A DNA stretch of 61,893 nucleotides from Fidelibacterota bacterium (GTDB taxonomy: Bacteria; Fidelibacterota; Fidelibacteria; Fidelibacterales; Fidelibacteraceae), in contig JAQUPD010000009.1 of NCBI GenBank assembly GCA_028716785.1, forward strand, positions 1 to 61,893, given 5' to 3'. This document shows, piece after piece, positions 36,217-45,359 of this stretch. The notes under the pieces are model-generated. The model saw nothing but the letters and a program-made list of their open reading frames with translations. It did no database searches and was not told where the DNA came from. Position 1 is the stretch's first letter, and each line of letters opens with the position of its first letter. Made by a program: the position numbers and the translations under genes.

Positions 36217-37560
36217 ATGGATCAGACCCTGATTCAGAAAATTTTATCCAGACACACAGGCGACAAAAACCAGAAACCCGGTGATGTCATTAAAATTCAA
36301 CCAGAATTGTTATTAGCATCCAATGATAGTATTAATAGCATTATTCGAAAATTTTATCAAAGTGGTATGAAAACTGTGGCAAATCCTGATAGAGTAATTT
36401 TGATAAACAATGCTTCTCCTGTTGAATCTATCCATCAATCCCGTGATACGTATCGCTTACAGGAATTTGTCCAAAACTATCAAATAAAAAATTATTATGA
36501 GTTGGGAAGAAGTGGATGGCCATCAAATGTCGTTATTAACCAAGGACATATTACGCCAGGGATGATAACGGTTTCATCAGAAAGGAGTTTCGCTGATTTA
36601 GGTGTTTTAGGATGTTTTCCTATCTTGATATCGGAGCATGAAATAGCCCTTTCTTTAGCCACTGGTGAATTATGGGTTCAAGTTCCTCAGAGTGCTCGAT
36701 TTCAGTTAAGTGGATCCTTGGGTAGCTGGATAACAGGAACTGATATTGGTCTTCATATCCTCAAATATTATAAGTTACCAAATAATCCTAAATGTATTTT
36801 GGAATTTTCAGGAGAGGGAATTTCAGAGCTACCCTTGCATGAACGTTTTAATTTAGCCAATGTCCTTGCAGCCTTTGGATATGATTATGTGCTTTTTGAA
36901 GCCGATGCACATGTTTTGGAATTTCTCAATCAACGGACCGCAAAAGAGGCATTTTTTGATCAGCCTGATGAAAAGGCTGATTATATAGAAAATTACGAAA
37001 TAAATCTTTCAGCAATTACCCCCTTGTTAGGAGTGGCACAAGAAGGAGAAGAAATCCAAATAGTCTCTATTGACGATGTTGAAAACCAACCCATTCATAA
37101 AGTCTTTATCGGTGCTAATGGTTCAGGACGATTTGAAGATTTTCAAATTGGTCTTAAGTTGATTCGCTACAATCCCGTTAACAAAAATGTCCAAATGCTG
37201 ATTATGCCAGCTGACAGCATGACTTACAGCGATTTAATTAATAATGGCTTAGCGGGAATTTTTTTGGATTTGGGATGTGAAATTTATCCCTCTTCCTTTT
37301 TCAATGTTATAAAAAAAGCCCTTGGAATTTTTATAAAAGAAATTCCAGTCATGACAACCTCACCAGCTCTTTTTCATGCTGCCCGGAATACAGAAGGGCA
37401 TCATATCTTTTTGGGCAGTATTTTTACAAGTTTTGCTGCTGCAATTCAAGGGAGTATTATTCATCCAAAAGCCCTTGAAATGAAACTCCGTCAGGCTGAT
37501 TTAGGGAACCATTATAAAAAAGTTTCTGAAAACACGAATAACCAAAAGAAGGATTTCTGA
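36217..37560 (+). CDS. Aconitase/LeuC-like protein lacking iron-sulfur and catalytic residues
   Basis: 447 residues that align end to end with the large subunit of 3-isopropylmalate/homoaconitate dehydratase: start LIQKILSRHTGD (AEKILAxHAG), NPDRVILI, ATGELWVQVPQSARF, GTDIGLHIL, LEFSGEGISELPLHERFNLANV, VFIGANGSGRFEDFQIG. Every functional motif has changed: the FDH motif is NNA (~65), GICHQV is GWPSNV (100-105), DSHTCT is SERSFA (121-126), SCTNGR is ANGSGR (300-305), the PGCGPC cluster site is EIYPSS (355-360), and TSNRNFxGRMG is TTSPALFHAARN (380-391). All three cluster cysteines are absent, so it cannot bind the usual [4Fe-4S]. The frame is intact, with a strong ribosome site (AAGGAGGAG), so it is probably expressed and has another role. 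rmlA-like follows with no gap. Confidence 0.8.
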   Translation: MDQTLIQKILSRHTGDKNQKPGDVIKIQPELLLASNDSINSIIRKFYQSGMKTVANPDRVILINNASPVESIHQSRDTYRLQEFVQNYQIKNYYELGRSGWPSNVVINQGHITPGMITVSSERSFADLGVLGCFPILISEHEIALSLATGELWVQVPQSARFQLSGSLGSWITGTDIGLHILKYYKLPNNPKCILEFSGEGISELPLHERFNLANVLAAFGYDYVLFEADAHVLEFLNQRTAKEAFFDQPDEKADYIENYEINLSAITPLLGVAQEGEEIQIVSIDDVENQPIHKVFIGANGSGRFEDFQIGLKLIRYNPVNKNVQMLIMPADSMTYSDLINNGLAGIFLDLGCEIYPSSFFNVIKKALGIFIKEIPVMTTSPALFHAARNTEGHHIFLGSIFTSFAAAIQGSIIHPKALEMKLRQADLGNHYKKVSENTNNQKKDF

Positions 37561-38634
37561 ATGAAATTAAAAAAAGCCTTGATTACAGCAGGAGGGAAAG
37601 GAACGCGCCTACGTCCTATTACCTATGTCCACAATAAACATCTTATTCCCCTTGTTAATAAGCCAATGCTGCAATATGCAATTGAATATGTTACATCTTC
37701 AGGCATTAAAGATATTGGTATTATTACAAATCCTGAGTTTGATGAGCTGGAAGCATGGTTTGGCAATGGAAAGGCCTTGGGCGTTCACCTTACCTATATT
37801 CCCCAGGAAAAACCGTTGGGATTAGCCCATGCGATTATCACTGCTGAACCCTTTTTAAAAGGTGATCCCTTTGTATACTATTTGGGAGATAATATTTTAA
37901 GAGGAGGGATTCAAAAGTTTATTGATGCTTTTTATGAGAATAAATCGGATTGTCATCTTGTTTTATCAAAAGTGAAAGACCCTCAGCGTTTTGGGGTGCC
38001 ACAACTTATCGATGGTCGCATAGTGTCTATTGAGGAAAAACCTCAAAAACCGAAAAGCGATTTTGCAGTAACAGGTATCTATCTCTATAATGAATCCATT
38101 TTTGAAGCTGTTCATGCAATTAAACCAAGTCCTCGCGGAGAATTGGAGATTTCTGATGCCCATCAGTATCTCATCCAACAGAATAAAAAAATAACATATT
38201 CTATCATTAGTGGTTGGTGGAAGGATACAGGAAAACCTGAAGATCTTTTAGAAGCGAATCGAATGCTTTTACAGGATGTAGAAGATCAGCAAAGGGGATC
38301 TATTGATGACGCATCGTTTCTTTCCGGCAATGTGTATGTATCAGAAGGAAGTGTTATAGAAAAAAGTGTGATTCGAGGTCCCGTGCATATTGGAAAAAAT
38401 TGCAGAATTTTGAACAGCTATCTTGGCCCCTATACTTGTATTGGACATGGGTGTGAAATTTTAAATTCAGAGATTGAATATTCTATTCTTATGGATAATG
38501 CTGCAATTCGATCTGTCGATATTCGCATTGAAGGGAGTATTTTAGGGAAAGCTGCAGTTATTCAAAAAACTAAGGGAATTCCCAATAACCATCGATTTAT
38601 TATTGGCGATCAAAGCCAGGTACAAATTCGCTAA
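37561..38634 (+). CDS. Glucose-1-phosphate thymidylyltransferase, long form
   Basis: Sugar-nucleotide synthase, likely making dTDP-glucose. The N-terminal nucleotidyltransferase domain has ITAGGKGTRLRPITYVHNK, IPLVNKPMLQYAIEY, YYLGDNIL, VSIEEKPQKPKS and GWWKDTGKPEDLLEAN. A C-terminal left-handed beta-helix (~260-357) with hexapeptide-like repeats (VIRGPVHIGKNCRI, YLGPYTCIGHGCEI) makes it the long RmlA form common in archaea and some bacteria. Its ATG directly follows the stop of the LeuC-like gene. No rmlBCD is adjacent, so the end product (rhamnose or other deoxysugar) is open. Confidence 0.87.
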   Translation: MKLKKALITAGGKGTRLRPITYVHNKHLIPLVNKPMLQYAIEYVTSSGIKDIGIITNPEFDELEAWFGNGKALGVHLTYIPQEKPLGLAHAIITAEPFLKGDPFVYYLGDNILRGGIQKFIDAFYENKSDCHLVLSKVKDPQRFGVPQLIDGRIVSIEEKPQKPKSDFAVTGIYLYNESIFEAVHAIKPSPRGELEISDAHQYLIQQNKKITYSIISGWWKDTGKPEDLLEANRMLLQDVEDQQRGSIDDASFLSGNVYVSEGSVIEKSVIRGPVHIGKNCRILNSYLGPYTCIGHGCEILNSEIEYSILMDNAAIRSVDIRIEGSILGKAAVIQKTKGIPNNHRFIIGDQSQVQIR

Positions 38635-38646
38635 CAGGATAGCTTC

Positions 38647-39945
38647 TTGACGCATAAAACCGTATCATTTTTTACATTAGGATGTAAACTTAATCAAGCA
38701 GAAACCGATGCTCTGCGCTCTGCTTTTCGCTTGCGAGGTTGGAAGGTTGTCCCTTTTAAAGAAGAATCAGACGTTTGTATTATCAATTCGTGTACCGTAA
38801 CCAATCAAGCTGATCGAAAAACTCGGAGTGCTATTTACCAGGCAGTGAAAGCATCGCCTCAAGGAAAAGTTGTAGTTGTTGGTTGTTTACCCGAAGTAGA
38901 TCCTGAACAAGTCTCTCACATTGAAGGAGTTGATGTAATTCTTGGCAATCGGGAAAAATTCAAGCTATTTAACTACCTAGACTCTGTGATATCGCATTCC
39001 GAAAGTCAAATTATTCATATTCATGAGGATAATCCGGAAGAATATCCAGAGAATATTTTTATTACAAGCACGGGAAATCGGAATCGTGCTTTTATAAAAA
39101 TTCAAGAAGGATGCGCCAACTATTGTACTTTTTGCATCATTCCGTATGCTCGGGGAAAACCTGTAAGTCGATCGCTTCAAAGTACTGTTGAAGAGACAAA
39201 AAAGCTTGTTCATGAGCATCACTATAAAGAAATTGTTCTTACAGGAATTAATATTGGTGCTTATCGTGATGGAGATAATGATTTATTGGCTTTAATTCGT
39301 GCCCTTGAAGCCATTCCAGGTCTCTTGAGAATTCGCATTTCATCCATCGAAATGAATACGCTTTCCAATGAATTGATTGATCATATCGCGCAATCAACGA
39401 TCATTGCCCCCCATTTTCATGTGTCTCTTCAATCGGGATCTAATCCTCTTTTAAAAGCCATGAATCGACATTATACCCGAGAAGAATTTGCTGAAAAAGT
39501 CTTCAATATTCGCAAAAAAATTCCTTTAATTTCTCTTGGGACAGATATAATTACTGGTTTTCCAGGAGAAACTGATGAGTTATTTCAGGAGACTTATGAG
39601 TTTCTTGAAATGATTCGCTTTAGTTATCTTCATATTTTTCGTTTTTCTCCCAAAAAAGGAACTCCTGCAGCGAAGATGGAACACCAAATTCCTGATCATG
39701 AAAAAATTCGTCGAAGCCGCATCCTCCACGAACTTGATAAAAAATTACGTTGCCAATATGCATCCCAATTCCTGGAAAAAAAGGTCCGCGTTTTGTGGGA
39801 ATCTTATCATGAGAGAGGTGTAAAAGGATTTAATGAATATTATATTCTTACTGAAACGGATAAAAACCAAGCATCACCAAATCAAATGAATGATGTGGAA
39901 ATTGTATCAGCCCAAGGAAATATTTTGAGAGGGCGCGTGGTATGA
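38647..39945 (+). CDS. mtaB: tRNA t6A37 methylthiotransferase (MtaB)
   Basis: Radical-SAM enzyme adding a methylthio group to t6A37 in ANN-decoding tRNAs. Cluster cysteines of the N-terminal domain are C13 (FFTLGCKLNQAET), C49 (INSCTVTNQADRKTR) and C80 (VVGCLPE). The radical-SAM cysteines are C156, C160 and C163 (GCANYCTFC), followed by IIPYARGKPVSRS. FTLGCKxNQ and TVTNQADRKTR distinguish MtaB from MiaB. The start codon is TTG at 38647 with AGGA about 8 nt upstream. An ATGA overlap joins it to the kinase gene. Confidence 0.93.
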   Translation: MTHKTVSFFTLGCKLNQAETDALRSAFRLRGWKVVPFKEESDVCIINSCTVTNQADRKTRSAIYQAVKASPQGKVVVVGCLPEVDPEQVSHIEGVDVILGNREKFKLFNYLDSVISHSESQIIHIHEDNPEEYPENIFITSTGNRNRAFIKIQEGCANYCTFCIIPYARGKPVSRSLQSTVEETKKLVHEHHYKEIVLTGINIGAYRDGDNDLLALIRALEAIPGLLRIRISSIEMNTLSNELIDHIAQSTIIAPHFHVSLQSGSNPLLKAMNRHYTREEFAEKVFNIRKKIPLISLGTDIITGFPGETDELFQETYEFLEMIRFSYLHIFRFSPKKGTPAAKMEHQIPDHEKIRRSRILHELDKKLRCQYASQFLEKKVRVLWESYHERGVKGFNEYYILTETDKNQASPNQMNDVEIVSAQGNILRGRVV

Positions 39946-40577
39946 AACCAGCATTTATAGGAATTGCCGGAAATATTGGTGTGGGGAAAACAACATTTAC
40001 AAAAATGCTTTGCGATTATTATCACTGGGATCCACATTTTGAAGTTGTGGTTGATAATCCCTATCTTGCTGATTTTTATGAAGATATGAAACGATGGAGC
40101 TTTCACCTCCAAATCTTTTTTCTCGGGAAACGCTTTAAAGTCCAAAAAAAAATTCAAAATTTAACCAATACGATTGTTCAAGATCGCACGATTTATGAAG
40201 ATGCTATGATTTTTGCGAAGAGTATTCATGAATTTGGGAATATGACGGATAGAGATTGGGCATGTTATCTTGAAATATTTTATGAAATGACATCATATTT
40301 AAAAAAGCCAGACTTAATTGTATACCTTCAAGCGTCGACAGATTCACTGATTTCCCGAATTCGAAAAAGAGGCCGTGATTACGAACAATCCATCGATCCT
40401 GAATATTTGCATCTTTTAAATATCCACTATGATGAATGGATTCAATCGCTTCAAAAAAGTGGTGAAATGAATACTATTGTTATCCCTACGGATTCTAAAG
40501 ATTTTATAACGGATGAAACATTTAGAATTCAATGCTTTGAATCAATTTATTTGATTGTTGCAAATTCTAAAAAATGA
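39942..40577 (+). CDS. Deoxynucleoside kinase (dNK/dGK-dAK family)
   Basis: Salvage kinase that phosphorylates a deoxynucleoside with ATP. The P-loop is GNIGVGKTT (10-18), followed by the DRTIYEDA motif, the catalytic-region pattern FYEDMKRWSFHLQIFFL, and the LID arginines in RIRKRGRDYEQSID. At 211 aa it is close to the bacterial deoxyadenosine/deoxyguanosine kinases. Specificity cannot be assigned from sequence alone. A weak hairpin with a T-run follows near 40585. Confidence 0.88.
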   Translation: MKPAFIGIAGNIGVGKTTFTKMLCDYYHWDPHFEVVVDNPYLADFYEDMKRWSFHLQIFFLGKRFKVQKKIQNLTNTIVQDRTIYEDAMIFAKSIHEFGNMTDRDWACYLEIFYEMTSYLKKPDLIVYLQASTDSLISRIRKRGRDYEQSIDPEYLHLLNIHYDEWIQSLQKSGEMNTIVIPTDSKDFITDETFRIQCFESIYLIVANSKK

Positions 40578-40728
40578 GAAATTATTCTCTAAGAGAAAAT
40601 TTTTTCAAAAAAATATCATTTGGGATTGGTAAATTTCTCCATAACAAATGTTTTGACATAAAGTTTGTTCTTTGGCTTAGATTTTGCATAGACACAGTGT
40701 AATAAACCCTTAAGAAGGCGAGGAAATG

Positions 40729-41793
40729 ATGAAAATTGAAAAGACAAAAGAAACGCGAAAAAATTCCATTGATTTTTCAAACCTTGGTTTTGGAAAATAT
40801 TTTTCTGATCACATGTTGATCATGGATTACAAAAAGAGTGGATGGGAAGAAGCAAAGATTCTTCCTTATCAACCTATAAATCTTGAACCAGCCAATATTA
40901 CCCTTCATTATGGTCAGTGTATTTTTGAAGGGCAAAAAGCATTTAAGGGAAGTGATGGAAAAGTCCGCTTGTTCCGACTCGATAGTCACTATAAAAGGCT
41001 TATTAATTCCTCAAAAAGAATGTTTATTCCTGAAACGCCGGAAGAGCCCTATAAAGAAGCATTTATAAAGCTTATTGATATTGATCGGGATTTTATTCCA
41101 AGTGAATTGGGGACATCCTTGTATATTCGTCCCCTTATTATTGGCATGGATAATACGCTTGGACTTAAGGTTTCGGATACTTATCGGTTAATGGTAATTA
41201 CATCGCCAGTATCCTCTTATTATGAAGAAGGATTAAATCCAATACGAATTGAAGTGACAACGGAATATAGTCGTGTGGTTAAAGGAGGATTAGGAAACGT
41301 TAAAGCTGCAGCAAATTATGCTGCTAGTTTATATGCAACACAAATGGCAAAAATACGTGGATTTTCACAAGTTTTATGGCTGGATGGTAAGGAGCATAAA
41401 TACGTGGATGAAGTGGGTACCATGAATATTATGTTTGTCATAGACGGGACTTTAGTAACTCCTTCTCTTGAGGATGGAACCATTTTGCCCGGCATTACTC
41501 GTGATAGTGTGTTAAAAATTGCCCGTGATTGGGGTTGGCCTGTGGAGGAACGTCGCATCGCTTTTAATGAAGTTATTGATGCTTATAAACGAGGTGTTCT
41601 TGAGGAAGTCTTTGGCACAGGTACTGCTGCCGTTATCTCACCCGTGGGGGAACTTTATTACAACGGCGAAAGCATGATTGTCAATGAAGGAAAAATTGGT
41701 GAAAAATCCCAAAAACTCTATGATACGATCACGGGCATTCAACATGGAAAAATTGAAGATAAATTTGGATGGATTACAATTATTGATGATTAA
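40729..41793 (+). CDS. ilvE: Branched-chain amino acid aminotransferase
   Basis: PLP fold-type IV transaminase interconverting Leu/Ile/Val and their 2-oxo acids with 2-oxoglutarate. Motifs: LHYGQCIFEGQKAFKGSDG, LYIRPLIIGMD, the PLP lysine in GLGNVKAAANYAAS (K193), VDEVGTMNIMFV, and FGTGTAAVISPVGEL. At ~354 aa it belongs to the longer BCAT class resembling eukaryotic and many bacterial enzymes, and active residues look intact. Two ATGs are adjacent. The second has better spacing from GAGG. The nearby LeuC-like and LeuB/Icd-like proteins look inactive, so whether the cell makes leucine is unclear. Confidence 0.94.
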   Translation: MKIEKTKETRKNSIDFSNLGFGKYFSDHMLIMDYKKSGWEEAKILPYQPINLEPANITLHYGQCIFEGQKAFKGSDGKVRLFRLDSHYKRLINSSKRMFIPETPEEPYKEAFIKLIDIDRDFIPSELGTSLYIRPLIIGMDNTLGLKVSDTYRLMVITSPVSSYYEEGLNPIRIEVTTEYSRVVKGGLGNVKAAANYAASLYATQMAKIRGFSQVLWLDGKEHKYVDEVGTMNIMFVIDGTLVTPSLEDGTILPGITRDSVLKIARDWGWPVEERRIAFNEVIDAYKRGVLEEVFGTGTAAVISPVGELYYNGESMIVNEGKIGEKSQKLYDTITGIQHGKIEDKFGWITIIDD

Positions 41794-42046
41794 AAAGTTC
41801 TGATTTTACGTTGATAGTACTGGAGAATTTCTCAGGAGAAAATGAGAAGAAAATAAAAGGGACCTCTTGAGAAAGGGGAAATGAATTTTACATTTTTCAA
41901 TAATAAGAAGATTTTGAATTCATTAAATACTTGTGGTTGTCCAGGAATTTAACCGCAGATGATAGAAATAATATCTCAGGTGGAAAGGGAATAGCATCAA
42001 ACATTTTGATGAATAATACCTTGCTTCAATTTTTTAAGTAGGACTT

Positions 42047-44119
42047 ATGCAGAAACGTATCCGAAAACATCCAATTTTGTCGATTCCAGACAAACAAACG
42101 ATTATTTCTTTCACCTGTAATGGCAACGTGTATCAGGGAATAAAAGGTGAACCTGTTGCCTCAGCTCTGATTGCCAATGATATTCATATTTTGTCCCATC
42201 ATCCTAAAAATCATGCTTCAATGGGAATTTACTGTGCCAATGGCCAGTGCTCTCGTTGTACTCTTTTAATCAATGGAAAGCCTCAAAAATCCTGTATTAC
42301 GCCTTTAGAAGAAAATATGTCCATTGAAATTCTCGACGGCTTGCCAAAAATTCCACCGGATGATACGCCATATCATGGGAAGGAACAGAAAGAATTTGAG
42401 TGCGATATTTTGGTCGTAGGGGGAGGACCTTCAGGGTTAACAGGAGCCTTGGAATGTGCAGAAATGGGATATTCCGTAATCATTGCAGAAGATAAGAACC
42501 AGTTAGGTGGGAAACTTTTACTACAAACTCACAAATTTTTTGGATCAGAAGAAGCGTGTTATGCAGGCACGAGAGGCATTGATATTGCTCACATTCTTTC
42601 AGAAAAGGTTTTAAATCATCCTCGAATACAAGTCCTCTTAAATTCACCCCTTGTTGCCCTGTACAAAGACAAATATGCTGGTATTTTTCTTGATTATAAA
42701 AGGTATGGTCGGATTCATTTTAACGGCTTATTTGTGAGTGCAGGTGCCCGTGAAAAGTCTTTAGTTTTTCCGGGAAATGATCTTCCAGGCATTTATGGGG
42801 CAGGGGCTTTTCAAACACTAGTTAATCGCGATTTGATCCAATCTTCTCAGCGAATATTTATTGTTGGAAGTGGGAATGTTGGACTTATTGCTGCCTATCA
42901 TGCTCTTCAAGCTGGGATTGATGTTGTTGGTATTTGTGATATTCTTCCCTATGTAACGGGATACAAGGTTCATGCTGATAAAATTAAGCGAATGGGTGTG
43001 CCTCTTTGGCTTAATCACACCATTTTATATGCTGAAGGGAAAGATATCCTTGAGAAAATTACCCTTGCACAGGTCGATGATGCCTTTCGTCCCTGTATGA
43101 ATACGACAAAGACTTTTGCTGTCGATACGCTTTTAATTGCTGCTGGTTTGACTCCCATTGATGAGTTTTATCAGGAAGCGAAGCGTTTTGGTTTTCAGGT
43201 TGTAAAAGCTGGGGATGCCTCTGAAATTGCTGAAGCGTCTTCTGCGATGGTTGGTGGCAGAGCAGCAGCACAAGAATTGGCACGTGCTCTGGGGAAAAAG
43301 ATTCCACCTCCTAACGATTTATATCGAGAAGTAAATCTGTTAAAAAGTAAACCTGGTAAAACTTGGGATATCCCACCTTTCACTCTTACGGAAAAATTTC
43401 AACCGATTATTCGATGTTCTCAAGAAATTCCATGCAATCCTTGTGTTTCATCATGCCCTGTTAAGGCAATTCGCTTAATACCGCGTCGACAAGATTTAAT
43501 GGATATTCCCGAGTATTTAGAAGGGTGTACAGGCTGTGGAAATTGTGTCTCTATTTGTCCTGGTCTTGCCATTGTTCTCGCACGAAAAATAAGTGATACC
43601 CAGGCAGAAATTGTTCTGCCTTTTGAATTTATTCCTGAATTTTCACCGGGCGATAACATCCCTTTACGAGATATGGAAGGACAGGATGTATGCGAAGGGA
43701 AAATTCACCGCATCCGCTACGATAAAAAAACAAAAACTCATTTGATACATGTCTACGTGCCCCTGGATAATGCTCTTTCTATTGCAGGAATACGGCTCAG
43801 AGAAGCAAAAGAAGATGATTTTTTTGAAAATCCCGCACCAGAATATTTTCCCAATGATGCCCTCGTGTGTCAATGCGAACGAGTAACAGTTGGCGAACTG
43901 ATTCACTTTATTCAAGAACATCATGTAAGAGATATGAATCAGTTAAAGGTTTTGCGAGCGGGGATGGGAGCCTGTGGTGGAAAAAATTGTTCTGTTCATT
44001 TTCCTGCCCTTTTTAAAAAATCAGGGATTGATATTCAAACAGTGACTCCTATGAAATATAGACCCTTGAGTATGGAGATTCCTTTACAATCCATCATTAA
44101 TGAAGAAGAAAATTCATGA
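42047..44119 (+). CDS. Fused FAD/iron-sulfur oxidoreductase, alpha subunit of an amine or amino-acid dehydrogenase
   Basis: 690 residues joining modules that are often separate genes. Residues ~18-98 form a [2Fe-2S] ferredoxin-like domain (C63, C68, C71, C83). Residues ~117-430 are a two-dinucleotide-fold flavoprotein like sarcosine oxidase alpha/HcnB (LVVGGGPSGLTGA; FIVGSGNVGLIAA; GGRAAAQELA). Residues ~457-504 contain two 4Fe-4S motifs (C457, C463, C466, C470; C494, C497, C500, C504). After a beta insert there is a BFD-like [2Fe-2S] domain (C608, C610, C643, C648). With the DAO-family partner encoded 4 nt overlapping, this should form a dehydrogenase for a secondary amine, imino acid or opine, passing electrons to ferredoxin or NAD(P) rather than oxygen. 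The substrate is unknown. Confidence 0.85.
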   Translation: MQKRIRKHPILSIPDKQTIISFTCNGNVYQGIKGEPVASALIANDIHILSHHPKNHASMGIYCANGQCSRCTLLINGKPQKSCITPLEENMSIEILDGLPKIPPDDTPYHGKEQKEFECDILVVGGGPSGLTGALECAEMGYSVIIAEDKNQLGGKLLLQTHKFFGSEEACYAGTRGIDIAHILSEKVLNHPRIQVLLNSPLVALYKDKYAGIFLDYKRYGRIHFNGLFVSAGAREKSLVFPGNDLPGIYGAGAFQTLVNRDLIQSSQRIFIVGSGNVGLIAAYHALQAGIDVVGICDILPYVTGYKVHADKIKRMGVPLWLNHTILYAEGKDILEKITLAQVDDAFRPCMNTTKTFAVDTLLIAAGLTPIDEFYQEAKRFGFQVVKAGDASEIAEASSAMVGGRAAAQELARALGKKIPPPNDLYREVNLLKSKPGKTWDIPPFTLTEKFQPIIRCSQEIPCNPCVSSCPVKAIRLIPRRQDLMDIPEYLEGCTGCGNCVSICPGLAIVLARKISDTQAEIVLPFEFIPEFSPGDNIPLRDMEGQDVCEGKIHRIRYDKKTKTHLIHVYVPLDNALSIAGIRLREAKEDDFFENPAPEYFPNDALVCQCERVTVGELIHFIQEHHVRDMNQLKVLRAGMGACGGKNCSVHFPALFKKSGIDIQTVTPMKYRPLSMEIPLQSIINEEENS

Positions 44120-45264
44120 AATCTTATGATGTTATCATCATTGGTGCTGGAAGCATTGGTGTGCCGTTAAGTTATTATCTCTCTCAAAGGGGATTTAAAG
44201 TGGCTGTTATTGAAAAAAATCATTCCATTGGTCGTGGACAAAATCGTGCAGCTATTGGAGGAATTCGTGCTACACATTCTGATCCTTCAAAAATAAAAAT
44301 TTGCTCTCGTACCTTACATCTAGTTAGATCGTTCAAAGAGACCCATGGTTATGATGTCAATTGGTTTCAAGGCGGTTATCTTTTTCCTGCGTATACTGAA
44401 AAAGATGAATGTGCGCTAAAAGATCTTCTCAGGATTCAGCACACTTATAATTTAAAAATCTACTGGGCAGATGAAGAGGAGGTGAAAGAAAGAGTTCCTG
44501 GAATTTTTTCAGAAGGATTGCGGGGTGGAACCTTTTCACCGGAAGATGGATCTGCCAGCCCTTTGAAACTTATTGATGCCTATGGGTGTCTTGCTTGTTT
44601 ACACGGTGTTGATTTTATTTTTGATGAACCTATTAAGACGTTTAAAAAAGCATCGGACAAAATTATTTCTTTAGAAACTTCAAAAAGTGTGTATTCTGCA
44701 GGATTATATGTGGATGCAAGTGGGGCTGATACAAGGGATGTGAATTCCCGTCTTCATGTAGAGATTCCTGTATTTCCTGAATCGCATGAAGGAGGCATTA
44801 CAGAGCCTGTTCAACGGTTTTTTGAACCCATGGTTGTGGACGTGCGTCCTGATAAGGGGTCTTCAAATGTTTACTTTTATCAAAATAATGAAGGACAAAT
44901 TGTCTTTTGTATGACACCCGAACCACCCATGAAAGGAAAAGATTGTGATAACACTTCGGATTTTTTGCCCATGGTTTCAAAACGCATGATACATGTTTAC
45001 CCACGTCTGCGCGCATTGAGAGTCCGAAGAATATGGCGTGGACTTTATCCGATGACACCGGATGGACTTCCCTTCGTGGGATGGGCACCTGGAGTGACAA
45101 ATTATTTTCTTTTAGCAGGTATGTGTGGCCAAGGCTTTATGCTTGGGCCTGGCCTTGGCGAAATGACGGCAAATTACCTTGCAGATAATAGCGAAGATTT
45201 TAAGGACATTTTATATCATCTGAATCCTCTTCGGAAATTTGAAAGCACAGAAATGCTTAAATAA
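44116..45264 (+). CDS. DAO-family FAD oxidoreductase, beta subunit
   Basis: 382-residue flavoprotein of the D-amino-acid/sarcosine oxidase family. The Rossmann motif is YDVIIIGAGSIGVPLSYYLS. FAD contacts follow in GRGQNRAAIGGIRATHS, and the C-terminal block GLYPMTPDGLPFVGWAPG with AGMCGQGFMLGPGLGEMTA is typical of sarcosine oxidase beta and proline dehydrogenase beta subunits. It starts in an ATGA overlap with the fused alpha subunit, so the two are surely partners. It would carry the substrate-oxidising site. The usual covalent-flavin Cys of monomeric sarcosine oxidase is not apparent. Confidence 0.88.
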   Translation: MKSYDVIIIGAGSIGVPLSYYLSQRGFKVAVIEKNHSIGRGQNRAAIGGIRATHSDPSKIKICSRTLHLVRSFKETHGYDVNWFQGGYLFPAYTEKDECALKDLLRIQHTYNLKIYWADEEEVKERVPGIFSEGLRGGTFSPEDGSASPLKLIDAYGCLACLHGVDFIFDEPIKTFKKASDKIISLETSKSVYSAGLYVDASGADTRDVNSRLHVEIPVFPESHEGGITEPVQRFFEPMVVDVRPDKGSSNVYFYQNNEGQIVFCMTPEPPMKGKDCDNTSDFLPMVSKRMIHVYPRLRALRVRRIWRGLYPMTPDGLPFVGWAPGVTNYFLLAGMCGQGFMLGPGLGEMTANYLADNSEDFKDILYHLNPLRKFESTEMLK

Positions 45265-45307
45265 TATCACAAATACAAAAAATTTTTTTATTCAATAGTA
45301 AAGAAAG

Positions 45308-45326
45308 ACCGGATTACTCCGGCCTC
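45308..45326 (-). terminator. Probable terminator of the lone receiver gene
   Basis: On the minus strand an 8-bp stem (AGGCCGGA / TCCGGTCT, one G-U pair) with a short loop is followed by a T-rich stretch. It lies 34 bp after the stop of the receiver gene and also between converging transcripts. Confidence 0.55.
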
Positions 45327-45359
45327 TCATGAAACGTAAAGATATTGAAAGGAAGATAT

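Noticed and set aside
40578-40728. T-box or leucine leader ahead of the branched-chain aminotransferase
   Set aside because: No T-box sequence, leader peptide with leucine codons, or terminator/antiterminator pair could be found. Only a weak 5-bp hairpin with a T-run after the kinase gene.
41794-42046. Regulatory RNA ahead of the fused oxidoreductase
   Set aside because: The 250-bp gap has a few short GAGAA/TTCTC palindromes but no riboswitch pattern I recognise.
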